A stretch of DNA of 64,000 bases from Streptomyces sp. HD (lineage in GTDB: Bacteria > Actinomycetota > Actinomycetes > Streptomycetales > Streptomycetaceae), in assembly GCF_028369295.1 (NCBI RefSeq), contig NZ_JAQMYP010000015.1, positions 112,680 to 176,679 of the forward strand, read 5' to 3'. Under the pieces are notes generated by a model that saw only the letters and a program-made list of their open reading frames with translations, was not told the origin of the DNA and did not search any database. The stretch's first letter is position 1. Each line of letters begins with the position of its first letter. Made by a program: the position numbers and the translations under genes. Below, piece by piece: positions 1 to 9,404 of the stretch.

Positions 1-414
1 CTGATCCTGGTCTACATCGCGTATTCGCTGCCGTTCACGGTGTTCTTCCTCACGGCGTTCTTCCGCACGCTGCCCACGTCGGTGGCCGAGGCGGCCTTCG
101 TCGACGGCGCCTCGCACACCCGTACGTTCTTCCAGATCATGCTCCCGATGGCCAAGCCGGGCCTGATCAGCGTCGGCATCTTCAACTTCCTGGGCCAGTG
201 GAACCAGTACATGCTGCCCACGGTCCTCAACACCGACCCCGACAAGCGGGTCCTCACCCAGGGCCTGGTGCAGCTGGCCGTCAGCCAGGGCTACAAGGGC
301 GACTGGTCGGGCCTCTTCGCCGGTCTGGTGATGGCGATGCTGCCGGTGCTCGCCGCGTACATCGTGTTCCAGCGGCAGGTGGTCGCGGGGCTGACGGCGG
401 GGGCGCTGAAGTAG
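1..414 (+). CDS. ngcG: Sugar ABC transporter permease, 3' part (NgcG-like)
   Basis: Partial gene cut by the left edge; the last 137 codons are present. The protein is a MalG-type inner-membrane permease with several hydrophobic segments. It carries the cytoplasmic EAA loop (EAAFVDGASHTRTFFQIMLP, about residues 31-50 of the visible part) that contacts the ATPase. In S. coelicolor the gene directly before rok7B7 is the NgcG permease for N-acetylglucosamine/chitobiose uptake. Assignment to that system rests on position and family similarity; substrate cannot be read from this fragment. A strong hairpin terminator follows 77 bases downstream, so the ngc operon ends here. Confidence 0.85.
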   Translation: MILVYIAYSLPFTVFFLTAFFRTLPTSVAEAAFVDGASHTRTFFQIMLPMAKPGLISVGIFNFLGQWNQYMLPTVLNTDPDKRVLTQGLVQLAVSQGYKGDWSGLFAGLVMAMLPVLAAYIVFQRQVVAGLTAGALK

Positions 415-490
415 CCGCCGGGCGTTGAAGCCGTGAAGTAAACGCTGTCTGTTGGTCCCAACGTGAGGAGCGTGTCACTCCGCGTCGACA

Positions 491-519
491 GTGAGCCACC
501 CCACACAGGGGTGGCTCAC
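491..519 (+). terminator. Hairpin terminator after the sugar permease
   Basis: Perfect 12-bp stem (GTGAGCCACCCC) with a 5-base loop, 77 bases after the permease stop. No U-tract follows, as is usual in Streptomyces. It separates the ngc operon from rok7B7. Confidence 0.8.
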
Positions 520-650
520 GTGTGCGTGTACACAATCCCGGATCCGGTTCAACCTCTTGACGGGAGGCAACCCGAACGGCTCAGCTTAGAGTTCACTAGT
601 TGGACACGAACGGGGCCTCATCGAAGCGGTCCCGCGCGCAGGAGGTCGTC

Positions 651-1862
651 GTGGAGACTCCGGGGTCGCAGTCGTCGCTGCACCGAGCCAATCTGGAGCG
701 GGTCGTGCGGGCCGTACGGCTGGCCGGATCTCTCACCCAGGCGGAGATCGCGCGGACGACGGGTCTGTCCGCTGCCACGGTCTCCAATATCGTCCGTGAG
801 CTCAAGGACGGCGGAACGGTCGAGGTCACGCCCACCTCGGCGGGCGGCCGCCGGGCCCGCAGCGTCTCGCTGAGCGGAGACGCCGGGATCGTCATAGGGG
901 TCGACTTCGGCCATACGCATCTGCGGGTGGCGGTCGGGAACCTCGCCCACCAGGTGCTGGCCGAGGAGTCCGAGCCGCTCGACGTCGACGCGTCCTCGTC
1001 GCAGGGCTTCGACCGGGCCGAGGAGCTGGTCAACCGGCTGATCGCGGCGACCGGCGTCGACCGCTCCAAGATCGCCGGGGTGGGCCTCGGCGTGCCCGGC
1101 CCGATCGACGTCGAGTCCGGCACCCTCGGCTCCACCGCCATCCTGCCGGGCTGGACCGGCACCAAGCCCGCCGAGGAGATGCGCGGCCGGCTCGGCGTGC
1201 CCGTGCACGTGGACAACGACGCCAACCTGGGCGCGCTGGGCGAGCTGGTCTGGGGCAGCGGGCGGGGCGTGCGGGACCTGGCGTACATCAAGGTCGCCAG
1301 CGGTGTCGGTGCCGGCCTCGTCATCAGCGGCAAGATCTATCGCGGCCCGGGTGGCACAGCGGGAGAAATCGGGCATATTACTCTGGATGAATCCGGCCCG
1401 GTCTGCCGCTGCGGAAACCGGGGCTGCCTGGAGACCTTCGCGGCCGCCCGCTATGTGCTCCCGCTCCTCCAGTCCAGTCACGGCACCGACCTCACCATGG
1501 AGGGCGTCGTGCGGCTGGCCAGGGAGGGAGACCCGGGTTGCCGTCGGGTGATCGCCGACGTCGGCCGCCATATCGGCAGTGGAGTCGCCAACCTCTGCAA
1601 CCTTCTGAACCCGAGCCGAGTGGTCCTGGGCGGTGATCTCGCCGAGGCCGGCGAGCTGGTCCTCGGGCCCATCAGGGAGTCCGTCGGGCGCTACGCCATC
1701 CCCAGTGCGGCGCGCCAACTGTCCGTTCTTCCTGGGGCACTTGGCGGTCGCGCAGAGGTGCTCGGAGCCCTCGCGCTCGCGCTGAGCGAGATGGGTGATT
1801 CGGCGCTTTTGGACGGGAGTGCGGCCGGCGCGCTGCATGCGGCTGCGCCTGCCTTCACTTAG
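651..1862 (+). CDS. rok7B7: ROK-family transcriptional regulator Rok7B7
   Basis: 403-aa cytoplasmic DNA-binding repressor/activator of the ROK family. An N-terminal winged helix-turn-helix (about residues 10-60, TQAEIARTTGLSAATVSNIV) precedes a sugar-kinase-like fold with VDFGHTHLRVAVG and the zinc-binding ROK motif CRCGNRGCLE. The GTG at 651 is chosen because AGGAGG lies 5 bases upstream; a TTG at 600 is in frame but has no such site. It sits between the ngc permease and xylFGH, exactly as Rok7B7 (SCO6008) does in S. coelicolor, where it controls xylose transport, carbon repression and antibiotic production. Here that role is inferred from synteny. Confidence 0.9.
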   Translation: METPGSQSSLHRANLERVVRAVRLAGSLTQAEIARTTGLSAATVSNIVRELKDGGTVEVTPTSAGGRRARSVSLSGDAGIVIGVDFGHTHLRVAVGNLAHQVLAEESEPLDVDASSSQGFDRAEELVNRLIAATGVDRSKIAGVGLGVPGPIDVESGTLGSTAILPGWTGTKPAEEMRGRLGVPVHVDNDANLGALGELVWGSGRGVRDLAYIKVASGVGAGLVISGKIYRGPGGTAGEIGHITLDESGPVCRCGNRGCLETFAAARYVLPLLQSSHGTDLTMEGVVRLAREGDPGCRRVIADVGRHIGSGVANLCNLLNPSRVVLGGDLAEAGELVLGPIRESVGRYAIPSAARQLSVLPGALGGRAEVLGALALALSEMGDSALLDGSAAGALHAAAPAFT

Positions 1863-1983
1863 AGAACGGATGGCACCGTTGCCAACCCGTTAAGGATTTA
1901 CTTCTTGACGTCGCACGTGTGGCCGAGTTGACTTCCAGCCACCTCGGCCGCAACGTCGCGGCCTCGTCAGGGAGGTTTCTGAA

Positions 1984-3096
1984 GTGAACACGCGTATGCG
2001 TCGTGCCGCCGTTGCCGTTGCCGCAGGTGCGATGGCCATCTCGCTGGCTGCCTGTGGCAGCGCCGAGGAAGCGGGCGGCGACAACGACTCCACCGCCAGC
2101 GCCGCCAAGGGCGACAACATCAAGGTCGGTCTCCTGCTCCCGGAGAACCAGACCGCTCGCTACGAGAAGTTCGACCGCCCGCTGATCGAGCAGAAGATCA
2201 AGGAGCTGACGAACGGCAAGGCGAAGATCGACTACAACAACGCCAAGCAGGACGCCAACCTGCAGGCGCAGCAGGTCGACACCATGATCACCAACAAGGT
2301 GGACGTCCTCATCCTGGACGCGGTCGACGCCAAGGCGATCAAGAACTCTGTGCAGAAGGCCGTGGACCAGGGCATCAAGGTCGTCGCCTACGACCGTCTG
2401 GCCGAGGGCCCGATCAGCGGTTACACCTCGTTCGACAACGAGGAGGTCGGCAGGACCCAGGGCGAGGCCCTGCTGAAGGCCCTGGGTGACAAGGCCACCA
2501 AGGACTCCAAGATCGTCATGATCAACGGCTCGGTCACCGACCCGAACGCCGCCCAGTTCAAGAAGGGCGCCCACTCCGCCCTCGACGGCAAGGTCACCAT
2601 CGCCAAGGAGTACGACACCAAGGAGTGGAAGCCGGAGAACGCCAACTCCGAGATGGAGGCGGCGATCTCGGCGGTCGGCAAGAACAACATCGCCGGCGTC
2701 TACTCCGCCAACGACGGCATGGCCGGCGGTGCCATCACCGCCCTCCAGGCCGCCGGCCTCAAGGTCCCGGTCACCGGCCAGGACGCCGAGCTCGCCGCCG
2801 TGCAGCGCATCGTCGCCGGCGACCAGTACATGAGCGTGTTCAAGTCCTACCCGCAGGAAGCCAACGTCGTCGCCGAGATGGCCGTCGCGCTGGCCAAGGG
2901 CGAGAAGCTGGACTCCATCGCCAAGGACAAGGTCTCCAGCGGCAGCGCGCAGGACATCCCGGCCGCCCTGATCCCGGTCGTGTCGCTGACCACGGAGAAC
3001 ATCAACGACACGGTCATCAAGGAAGGCTTCTACACGATCGACGAGATCTGCACCGGCAAGTACAAGGACGCCTGCGCCAAGGCCGGCCTCAAGTAG
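1984..3096 (+). CDS. xylF: Xylose ABC transporter substrate-binding lipoprotein
   Basis: 370-aa extracellular sugar-binding protein of the periplasmic-binding-protein I family. It has a lipoprotein signal with lipobox LAAC (Cys about residue 24), then a low-complexity linker and a two-lobed binding domain; motifs such as DAVDAKAIKNSVQKAVDQGIK and the SANDGMAGG hinge region are typical of XylF/ChvE proteins. GTG start with GGGAGG about 7 bases upstream. First gene of xylFGH, 121 bases after rok7B7. A strong hairpin follows the stop, which probably keeps XylF in excess over the membrane components. Confidence 0.92.
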   Translation: MNTRMRRAAVAVAAGAMAISLAACGSAEEAGGDNDSTASAAKGDNIKVGLLLPENQTARYEKFDRPLIEQKIKELTNGKAKIDYNNAKQDANLQAQQVDTMITNKVDVLILDAVDAKAIKNSVQKAVDQGIKVVAYDRLAEGPISGYTSFDNEEVGRTQGEALLKALGDKATKDSKIVMINGSVTDPNAAQFKKGAHSALDGKVTIAKEYDTKEWKPENANSEMEAAISAVGKNNIAGVYSANDGMAGGAITALQAAGLKVPVTGQDAELAAVQRIVAGDQYMSVFKSYPQEANVVAEMAVALAKGEKLDSIAKDKVSSGSAQDIPAALIPVVSLTTENINDTVIKEGFYTIDEICTGKYKDACAKAGLK

Positions 3097-3132
3097 ACCG
3101 GCACCGGCCGAGCAGTACCGGTCCCTTTCCAG

Positions 3133-3162
3133 GTGCGGGAATTCGTCCTTGAATTCCCGCAC
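3133..3162 (+). terminator. Hairpin between xylF and xylG (attenuator-like)
   Basis: Perfect 12-bp stem (GTGCGGGAATTC / GAATTCCCGCAC) with a 6-base loop, 36 bases after xylF. A second, weaker GC hairpin (CCCCGC...GCGGGG) lies around 3213-3233. Likely a partial terminator or mRNA 3'-end stabiliser that makes xylF transcript more abundant than xylGH. Confidence 0.75.
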
Positions 3163-3305
3163 GGGACATGACTGCTCGCTCCAGACTCCTCCGGCGCCCC
3201 GCGCATACGACAGCCCCGCAAGCTCGGTGCGGGGCGCCGGACGGAACCCCCCAATCTCTCTGTACAACCCTTCCGCCGGGTCAGGCGGCGAAGGAGATGG
3301 TTCAC

Positions 3306-4091
3306 GTGTCCGCTACGCCCGTGCTGGCGTTGCGCGGGGTCTCCAAGCGCTTCGGTGCCGTTCAGGCGCTCACCGACGTAGAGCTTGAGGTCCACGCCGG
3401 TGAAGTGGTCGCCCTGGTGGGCGACAACGGCGCCGGAAAGTCCACGCTGGTCAAGACGATCGCCGGCGTGCACCCCATCGATGAGGGCGTCATCGAATGG
3501 GAAGGCAAGGCCGTTTCGATCAACCGGCCGCACGACGCCCAGAGCCTGGGCATCGCGACGGTCTACCAGGACCTCGCGCTGTGCGACAACATCGACGTCG
3601 TAGGAAACCTGTACCTGGGCCGTGAGGTCCGCAAGTGGGGTGTCCTCGACGAGGTCGAGATGGAGCGCCGCTCGCGCGAGCTGCTCCAGACGCTGTCGAT
3701 CCGCATCCCCAGCGTGCGGATCCCGATCGCCTCGCTGTCCGGCGGTCAGCGCCAGACCGTGGCCATCGCCCGCTCCATGCTCGGCGAGCCCAAGCTGGTC
3801 ATCCTCGACGAGCCCACCGCCGCCCTCGGCGTCGAGCAGACCGCCCAGGTCCTCGACCTGGTCGAGCGGCTGCGCGAGCGTGGCCACGCGGTCATCCTCA
3901 TCAGCCACAACATGGCCGATGTGAAGGCCGTCGCCGACAAGGTCGCCGTACTGCGGCTGGGTCAGAACAACGGCGTCTTCGAGGTCAAGACGACCTCGCA
4001 GGAGGAGATCATCTCCGCCATCACCGGCGCCACCGACAACGCCGTGACCCGCCGTGCGGCACGCAGCGGGAACGGGGAGGCTTCCAAGTGA
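3306..4091 (+). CDS. xylG: Xylose ABC transporter ATP-binding protein
   Basis: 261-aa cytoplasmic ATPase of the sugar importer. Walker A GDNGAGKST (about residues 39-47), signature LSGGQRQ, Walker B LVILDEPTAALG and H-loop SHNMADV are all intact. It has a single nucleotide-binding domain, unlike the duplicated ~500-aa enterobacterial XylG, as is normal for the Streptomyces protein. GTG at 3306 is preferred because AAGGAG lies 9 bases upstream; the ATG at 3297 directly abuts that site. The stop overlaps the GTG of xylH in a GTGA junction, so the two are translationally coupled. Confidence 0.9.
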   Translation: MSATPVLALRGVSKRFGAVQALTDVELEVHAGEVVALVGDNGAGKSTLVKTIAGVHPIDEGVIEWEGKAVSINRPHDAQSLGIATVYQDLALCDNIDVVGNLYLGREVRKWGVLDEVEMERRSRELLQTLSIRIPSVRIPIASLSGGQRQTVAIARSMLGEPKLVILDEPTAALGVEQTAQVLDLVERLRERGHAVILISHNMADVKAVADKVAVLRLGQNNGVFEVKTTSQEEIISAITGATDNAVTRRAARSGNGEASK

Positions 4092-5383
4092 GCATCGACA
4101 AGACCTCCGCGACGGCGCAGGACGAGCACGAGGTCCTCAACACCGAGGCGGCCGCGGCCGCGGTGACCGCCGTCGACCCCCGCCTGCTGGTGCAGGAGCA
4201 GGGTCTGGCCGGCTACATCACCGAGTTCCGGCGCAAGATGAAGGCCGGTGAGCTCGGCTCCCTGCCGGTCATCCTCGGCCTGGTCGTCATCTGCGTCATC
4301 TTCCAGAGCCTGAACTCCGCCTTCCTGTCCGCGCAGAACATCAGCGACATCACCGTCACGATGGTCGGCACGGGCATGATCTCCGTCGGCATCGTCTTCG
4401 TGCTGCTGCTCGGCGAGATCGACCTGTCCGTCGGCTCGGTCAGCGGCGCGTCCAGCGCCATCGCCGCCGTCCTCGCTGTGAACCAGGGCTGGCCCGAGTG
4501 GGCGGCCGTACTCTTCGCCGTCGCGGCCGGCGCCGTCATCGGTGCGGCGCACGGCTTCTTCTTCGCGGTGCTGGGCGCTCCGGCGTTCGCCGTGACGCTG
4601 GCCGGTCTGCTCTTCTGGCTCGGCTTCATGCTCCAGACACTGGGCGAGAACGGCACGATCAACCTCGACAGCGAGGGGCTGATCGGCAAGCTGACGACGT
4701 ACTTCTTCACGGACGTCGCGGCGGCGTACGGCCTCGCGGCCGTGATGACGGCGGTGTTCTTCCTCACGTCGTTCCTGAGCAACCGCCGGCGGGACGCGGC
4801 GGGCATCCCGTCCCGGCCGCTGAGCGACACGATCCTGCGGACCGTGCTCCTCGGTGTCGTCTCCTTCGCCGCGGCGATCATGTACAACCAGTACAAGGGC
4901 CTGCCGCTGGCCACCGTGATCTTCCTGGTGTTCCTGGTGGGCACGGACTTCCTGCTGCGGCGTACCTCGTACGGCCGCAAGGTCTTCGCGCTCGGTGGCA
5001 GCGTCGAGGCCTCGCGTCGTGCCGGTATCAACGTCACCGCGGTGCGGATCTCCGTGTTCGCGATCTCGGGCGGGTTCGCCGCCATCGGTGGTCTCTTCCT
5101 GGCCTCGAAGATCGCGTCCGCCAACCAGAGCGCCGGTACCGGTGACCTGCTGATGAACGCCATCGCGGCGGCCGTCATCGGTGGTACGTCGCTGTTCGGC
5201 GGGCGTGGCCGGACCTGGAACGCGCTGCTCGGTGTGCTGGTGATCGTCTCGATCCAGTACGGGCTCCAGCTGGAGTCCATCGCCGAGCCGGTGAAGTACA
5301 TGATCACCGCCGGCGTTCTGCTGACGACCGTTGTGATCGACTCGATCACCCGGAAGACGCAGAAGACCGCAGGGCGCGCGTAG
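4088..5383 (+). CDS. xylH: Xylose ABC transporter permease
   Basis: 431-aa integral membrane permease of the monosaccharide importer (BPD_transp_2 family) with about ten hydrophobic helices after a ~50-residue polar N terminus. Characteristic features include LLLGEIDLSVGSVSG near the first third, FALGGSVEASRRAGINV and IGGTSLFGGRG toward the C terminus. GTG start inside the xylG stop (4-base overlap). With XylF and XylG it forms the xylose uptake system. Assignment is firm for family and strong for substrate because of the rok7B7-xylFGH-dxs gene order. Confidence 0.92.
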   Translation: MSIDKTSATAQDEHEVLNTEAAAAAVTAVDPRLLVQEQGLAGYITEFRRKMKAGELGSLPVILGLVVICVIFQSLNSAFLSAQNISDITVTMVGTGMISVGIVFVLLLGEIDLSVGSVSGASSAIAAVLAVNQGWPEWAAVLFAVAAGAVIGAAHGFFFAVLGAPAFAVTLAGLLFWLGFMLQTLGENGTINLDSEGLIGKLTTYFFTDVAAAYGLAAVMTAVFFLTSFLSNRRRDAAGIPSRPLSDTILRTVLLGVVSFAAAIMYNQYKGLPLATVIFLVFLVGTDFLLRRTSYGRKVFALGGSVEASRRAGINVTAVRISVFAISGGFAAIGGLFLASKIASANQSAGTGDLLMNAIAAAVIGGTSLFGGRGRTWNALLGVLVIVSIQYGLQLESIAEPVKYMITAGVLLTTVVIDSITRKTQKTAGRA

Positions 5384-5397
5384 CGGGGGACGCAGTA

Positions 5398-5545
5398 GCG
5401 CCGTAGGGGCGTGGGTGAACTGGCGGGTGCCGGTCCGTTGTGGCCGGTCGCGCAGTTCCCCGCGCCCCTTTGCGGCGTTGTGGGTCGCGCCCACGCGGCG
5501 GTAGCCGCATATGGACACAGCCCCGCGCCCCTTTGCGGCGTTGTA
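5398..5545. repeat. Dispersed intergenic repeat, copy 1 (two sub-elements)
   Basis: Between xylH and dxs. Sub-element one (about 5398-5477) contains GTCGCGCAGTTCCCCGCGCC, also found near 28990 and 53150. Sub-element two (about 5483-5545), read in reverse complement, matches the element at 33920-33970 (GCGGCT..CGCCGCGTGGGCGCGA). It fills the 294-base gap; no gene is seen there. Confidence 0.8.
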
Positions 5546-5677
5546 GTACAGCGTGTTGTTGGGTAGAGCCGAATGCGTGATGTACGACTCCCGGGCCGGG
5601 AACCTTCCGCCTGAGCGGAACATTAGACTCGACAAGCCCGGCAACAGCTCGAACAGCTCTACTGCAAGGAGGCACGG

Positions 5678-7606
5678 GTGCCGCTGCTGACCCGCATCAC
5701 GGGACCGCGCGATCTGGACCGGCTCAGCCCTGAGCAGCTGGTCCAGCTGGCAGAGGAGATCCGGACCTTCCTCGTCGACGCGGTTTCCAAGACCGGCGGC
5801 CACCTCGGCCCCAACCTCGGTGTGGTCGAGCTGACCATCGCCCTGCACCGCGTCTTCGACTCGCCCAAGGACAAGGTGCTCTGGGACACCGGTCACCAGT
5901 CCTATGTGCACAAGCTGCTCACCGGGCGGCAGGACTTCTCCCGGCTGAAGAAGAAGGGCGGCCTGTCCGGCTACCCCTCGCAGGCCGAGTCCGAGCACGA
6001 CGTCATCGAGAACAGCCACGCGTCCACGGTCCTCGGCTGGGCCGACGGGCTCGCGAAGGCCAACGAACTGCTCAAACGCGACGACCATGTCGTCGCCGTC
6101 ATCGGTGACGGCGCGCTGACCGGCGGTATGGCCTGGGAGGCGCTGAACAACATCGCCGAGGCCAAGGACCGCCCGCTCGTCATCGTCGTCAACGACAACG
6201 AACGGTCGTACGCCCCGACCATCGGCGGTCTCGCCAACCACCTGGCCACGCTGCGGACGACCGACGGGTACGAGCGCTTCCTCGCCCGCACGAAGGAGAT
6301 CCTCGACCGCACGCCCGTCGTAGGCAAGCCCCTCTACGAGACCCTGCACGGCGCCAAGAAGGGCCTCAAGGACTTCATCACGCCGCAGGGCATGTTCGAG
6401 GACCTCGGGCTCAAGTACGTCGGCCCCATCGACGGCCACGACATCGAGGCGCTGGAGTCGGCGCTCGCGCGGGCCAAGCGCTTCGGCGGGCCCGTCATCG
6501 TGCACTGCCTCACCGAGAAGGGCCGCGGCTACCAGCCCGCCCTCCAGGACGAGGCCGACCGCTTCCACGGCATCGGCCCCATCCACCCCGACACCGGTCT
6601 GCCGATCAAGGCCTCGGGCGCCGACTGGACGTCCGTCTTCGGCGACGAGATGGTCAAGCTCGGCAAGGAGCGCGAGGACATCGTGGCGATCACCGCCGCG
6701 ATGCTCCAGCCGGTCGGCCTGAAGAAGTTCGCGGACACCTTCCCGGACCGGATCTACGACGTCGGCATCGCCGAGCAGCACGGCGCCGTGAGCGCGGCGG
6801 GCCTCGCGACCGGCGGCGTACACCCCGTCTTCGCCGTCTACGCCACGTTCCTCAACCGCGCCTTCGACCAGGTCCTCATGGACGTCGCGCTGCACAAGTG
6901 CGGGGTCACCTTCGTGCTCGACCGGGCCGGCGTCACCGGCACCGACGGCGCCTCCCACAACGGCATGTGGGACATGTCGATCCTCCAGGTCGTGCCCGGC
7001 CTCAGGCTCGCCGCCCCGCGCGACGCCGACCAGGTGCGGGCGCAGCTGCGCGAGGCCGTCGAGGTCAAGGACGCGCCGACCGTCGTCCGCTTCTCCAAGG
7101 GCGCCGTCGGCCCCGCCGTGCCCGCCGTGGGCCGCGTCGGCGGCATGGACGTCCTGCGCGAGCCGGGGACGGACACGCCCGACGTGCTGCTCGTCTCGGT
7201 GGGCGCGCTGGCCCCCATGTGCCTGGAGATCGCCTCGCTCCTCGACAAGCAGGGCATCACCACCACCGTCGTCGACCCGCGCTGGGTCAAGCCCGTCGAC
7301 GAGGCCATGGCCCCGCTCGCCGAGCGCCACCGCGTCGTCGTCACCGTCGAGGACAACAGCCGCGTCGGCGGCGTCGGCTCGGCGGTCGCCCAGGCCCTGC
7401 GCGACGCGGGCGTCGACGTCCCGCTGCGTGACTTCGGCATCCCGCCGCGCTTCCTCGACCACGCCTCCCGCGCCGAGGTGATGGCCGAGATCGGCCTCAC
7501 CGCCCCCGACATCGCCCGCCAGGTCACCGGGCTCGTCTCCAAGCTGGACGGCCGCTTCGACCGTACGACCGCCGAAGTCGACTCGGTGGAGCCCGCCCGG
7601 GACTGA
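5678..7606 (+). CDS. dxs: 1-deoxy-D-xylulose-5-phosphate synthase
   Basis: 642-aa thiamine-diphosphate enzyme that condenses pyruvate with glyceraldehyde 3-phosphate to form DXP, the first step of the MEP isoprenoid pathway; cytoplasmic. Diagnostic stretches are WDTGHQSYVHKLLTGR, the ThDP/Mg motif GDGALTGGMAWEALNN, the catalytic-Glu region DVGIAEQHGA and DRAGVTGTDGASHNG. GTG start with AAGGAGG about 7 bases upstream. Full family length. It is monocistronic: a repeat-filled gap precedes it and a 19-bp terminator stem follows. Position next to xylFGH is conserved in streptomycetes. Confidence 0.95.
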   Translation: MPLLTRITGPRDLDRLSPEQLVQLAEEIRTFLVDAVSKTGGHLGPNLGVVELTIALHRVFDSPKDKVLWDTGHQSYVHKLLTGRQDFSRLKKKGGLSGYPSQAESEHDVIENSHASTVLGWADGLAKANELLKRDDHVVAVIGDGALTGGMAWEALNNIAEAKDRPLVIVVNDNERSYAPTIGGLANHLATLRTTDGYERFLARTKEILDRTPVVGKPLYETLHGAKKGLKDFITPQGMFEDLGLKYVGPIDGHDIEALESALARAKRFGGPVIVHCLTEKGRGYQPALQDEADRFHGIGPIHPDTGLPIKASGADWTSVFGDEMVKLGKEREDIVAITAAMLQPVGLKKFADTFPDRIYDVGIAEQHGAVSAAGLATGGVHPVFAVYATFLNRAFDQVLMDVALHKCGVTFVLDRAGVTGTDGASHNGMWDMSILQVVPGLRLAAPRDADQVRAQLREAVEVKDAPTVVRFSKGAVGPAVPAVGRVGGMDVLREPGTDTPDVLLVSVGALAPMCLEIASLLDKQGITTTVVDPRWVKPVDEAMAPLAERHRVVVTVEDNSRVGGVGSAVAQALRDAGVDVPLRDFGIPPRFLDHASRAEVMAEIGLTAPDIARQVTGLVSKLDGRFDRTTAEVDSVEPARD

Positions 7607-7653
7607 CCCGCCCCGGACCGGTCCACCGGGGACCGGCAACAGCGGTACGGCCG

Positions 7654-7699
7654 GATGGGCCGGTTCCGCCACCCGTGTTGGTGGCGGAACCGGCCCATC
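7654..7699 (+). terminator. Terminator after dxs
   Basis: Perfect 19-bp stem (GATGGGCCGGTTCCGCCAC and its complement) with an 8-base loop, 47 bases after the dxs stop. Confidence 0.85.
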
Positions 7700-7782
7700 T
7701 GTGTGAATCCGCCCACGCCGGGGCATGCGTACCACGCCCCCTCTCGATCATGTCGGGGACGACAAGCGTGGGAGGTACGACC

Positions 7783-9306
7783 GTGAGCAGTACCCTCTTC
7801 CGGACGAAGAGAGTCGAGCAGTCCATCCTCGATACCGAGGAGCCAGAGCACGCGCTCAAGAAGTCCTTGTCCGCGCTGGATCTGACCGTCTTCGGTGTCG
7901 GTGTCATCATCGGCACCGGCATCTTCGTTCTCACCGGCACCGTCGCGAAGAACAACGCCGGACCGGCGGTGGCCCTGGCCTTCGTCACGGCCGGCGTCGC
8001 CTGCGCGCTGGCCGCGCTCTGTTACGCCGAGTTCGCGTCCACGGTCCCGGTCGCCGGGTCCGCGTACACGTTCTCGTACGCCTCGCTGGGGGAACTGCCC
8101 GCCTGGATCATCGGCTGGGACCTGGTCCTGGAGTTCGCGCTGGGCACGGCGGTGGTGGCCGTCGGCTGGTCCGGCTACATCCAGTCCCTGATGGACAACG
8201 CGGGCTGGGAGATGCCCGCGTCCCTGGGCAGCAGAGAGGGCGCCGACGTCTTCGGCTTCGACATCCTCGCCGCCGCCCTGGTCCTCGTCCTCACCTTCAT
8301 CCTCGTGCTCGGCATGAAGCTGTCCGCGCGGATCACGTCCCTGGTCGTGGCCATCAAGGTGGTCGTCGTCCTGACCGTGATCATCGCCGGCGCGTTCCTC
8401 ATCGACGGCGACAACTACGACCCGTTCATCCCCAAGACCCAGACGGTCGAGGCCGCCGGCAATCTCGACGCCCCGCTGATCCAGCTCATGTTCGGCTGGG
8501 CGCCCTCCAACTACGGCGTGATGGGCATCTTCACCGCAGCCTCGGTGGTGTTCTTCGCCTTCATCGGCTTCGACGTGGTGGCGACGGCCGCCGAGGAGAC
8601 CAAGAACCCGCAGCGTGACATGCCGCGCGGCATCCTCGGTTCCCTCCTCATCTGCACCACGCTGTACGTCGCCGTGTCGATCGTCGTCACGGGCATGCAG
8701 CACTACACCAAGCTGTCCGTCGACGCCCCGCTGGCCGACGCCTTCAAGGAGACCGGACATCCCTGGTACGCCGGTTTCATCAGCTTCGGCGCCGCGGTCG
8801 GCCTGACGACGGTCTGCATGATCCTGCTCCTCGGCCAGACCCGGGTCTTCTTCGCGATGAGCCGGGACGGACTGCTGCCGCGCTTCTTCTCCCACGTCCA
8901 CCCGCGGTTCAAGACCCCGCACCGGCCGACCATCCTGCTCGGCGTGATCATCGCGGTCCTCGCCGGCTTCACCCCGCTGACCGAACTCGCGGCCCTGGTG
9001 AACATCGGCACCCTGTTCGCCTTCGTGGTCGTGGCGATCGGCGTCATCATCCTCCGTAGGACCCGCCCCGACCTGCACCGGTCGTTCCGCACCCCGTGGG
9101 TGCCGGTCCTCCCGATCCTGTCGGTCCTCGCCTCGCTGTGGCTGATGATCAACCTGCCCGCCGAGACATGGGTCCGGTTCGCCATCTGGATGGTCGTGGG
9201 CTTCTTCGTGTACTTCCTCTACGGCCGCACCCACAGCCGCCTCGCACGGCATGAGGAGACGACCGTGGGCGAGGTGACAAAGCCGCCGCGCGGAGACGCC
9301 GAGTAG
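7783..9306 (+). CDS. APC-family cationic amino-acid permease
   Basis: 507-aa inner-membrane transporter with about 12 hydrophobic helices. The APC signature GVGVIIGTGIFVLTG lies at about residues 38-52, and AFIGFDVVATAAEETKNPQR is typical of the CAT (cationic amino acid) branch; the protein ends in a polar tail. GTG at 7783 is chosen for the GGAGG 7 bases upstream; in-frame codons farther upstream fall in the dxs terminator. Likely imports basic amino acids or exchanges them with polyamines; the exact substrate is not determinable. It stands alone between the dxs terminator and a convergent gene. Confidence 0.88.
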   Translation: MSSTLFRTKRVEQSILDTEEPEHALKKSLSALDLTVFGVGVIIGTGIFVLTGTVAKNNAGPAVALAFVTAGVACALAALCYAEFASTVPVAGSAYTFSYASLGELPAWIIGWDLVLEFALGTAVVAVGWSGYIQSLMDNAGWEMPASLGSREGADVFGFDILAAALVLVLTFILVLGMKLSARITSLVVAIKVVVVLTVIIAGAFLIDGDNYDPFIPKTQTVEAAGNLDAPLIQLMFGWAPSNYGVMGIFTAASVVFFAFIGFDVVATAAEETKNPQRDMPRGILGSLLICTTLYVAVSIVVTGMQHYTKLSVDAPLADAFKETGHPWYAGFISFGAAVGLTTVCMILLLGQTRVFFAMSRDGLLPRFFSHVHPRFKTPHRPTILLGVIIAVLAGFTPLTELAALVNIGTLFAFVVVAIGVIILRRTRPDLHRSFRTPWVPVLPILSVLASLWLMINLPAETWVRFAIWMVVGFFVYFLYGRTHSRLARHEETTVGEVTKPPRGDAE

Positions 9307-9404
9307 TCGAGCCGCACGGTTGACGGATGGCCTTGCGGCCCGAATCTCCGGCCCCGTACGTCCTGCCTCGGCGGGAACTGCGGGGCCGGACAGCGTTCAC
9401 CACT

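Noticed and set aside
3962..7735. 1257-codon minus-strand frame across xylH and dxs
   Set aside because: Composition shadow of two clear plus-strand genes; Asp/Gly/Val-rich with no recognisable fold.
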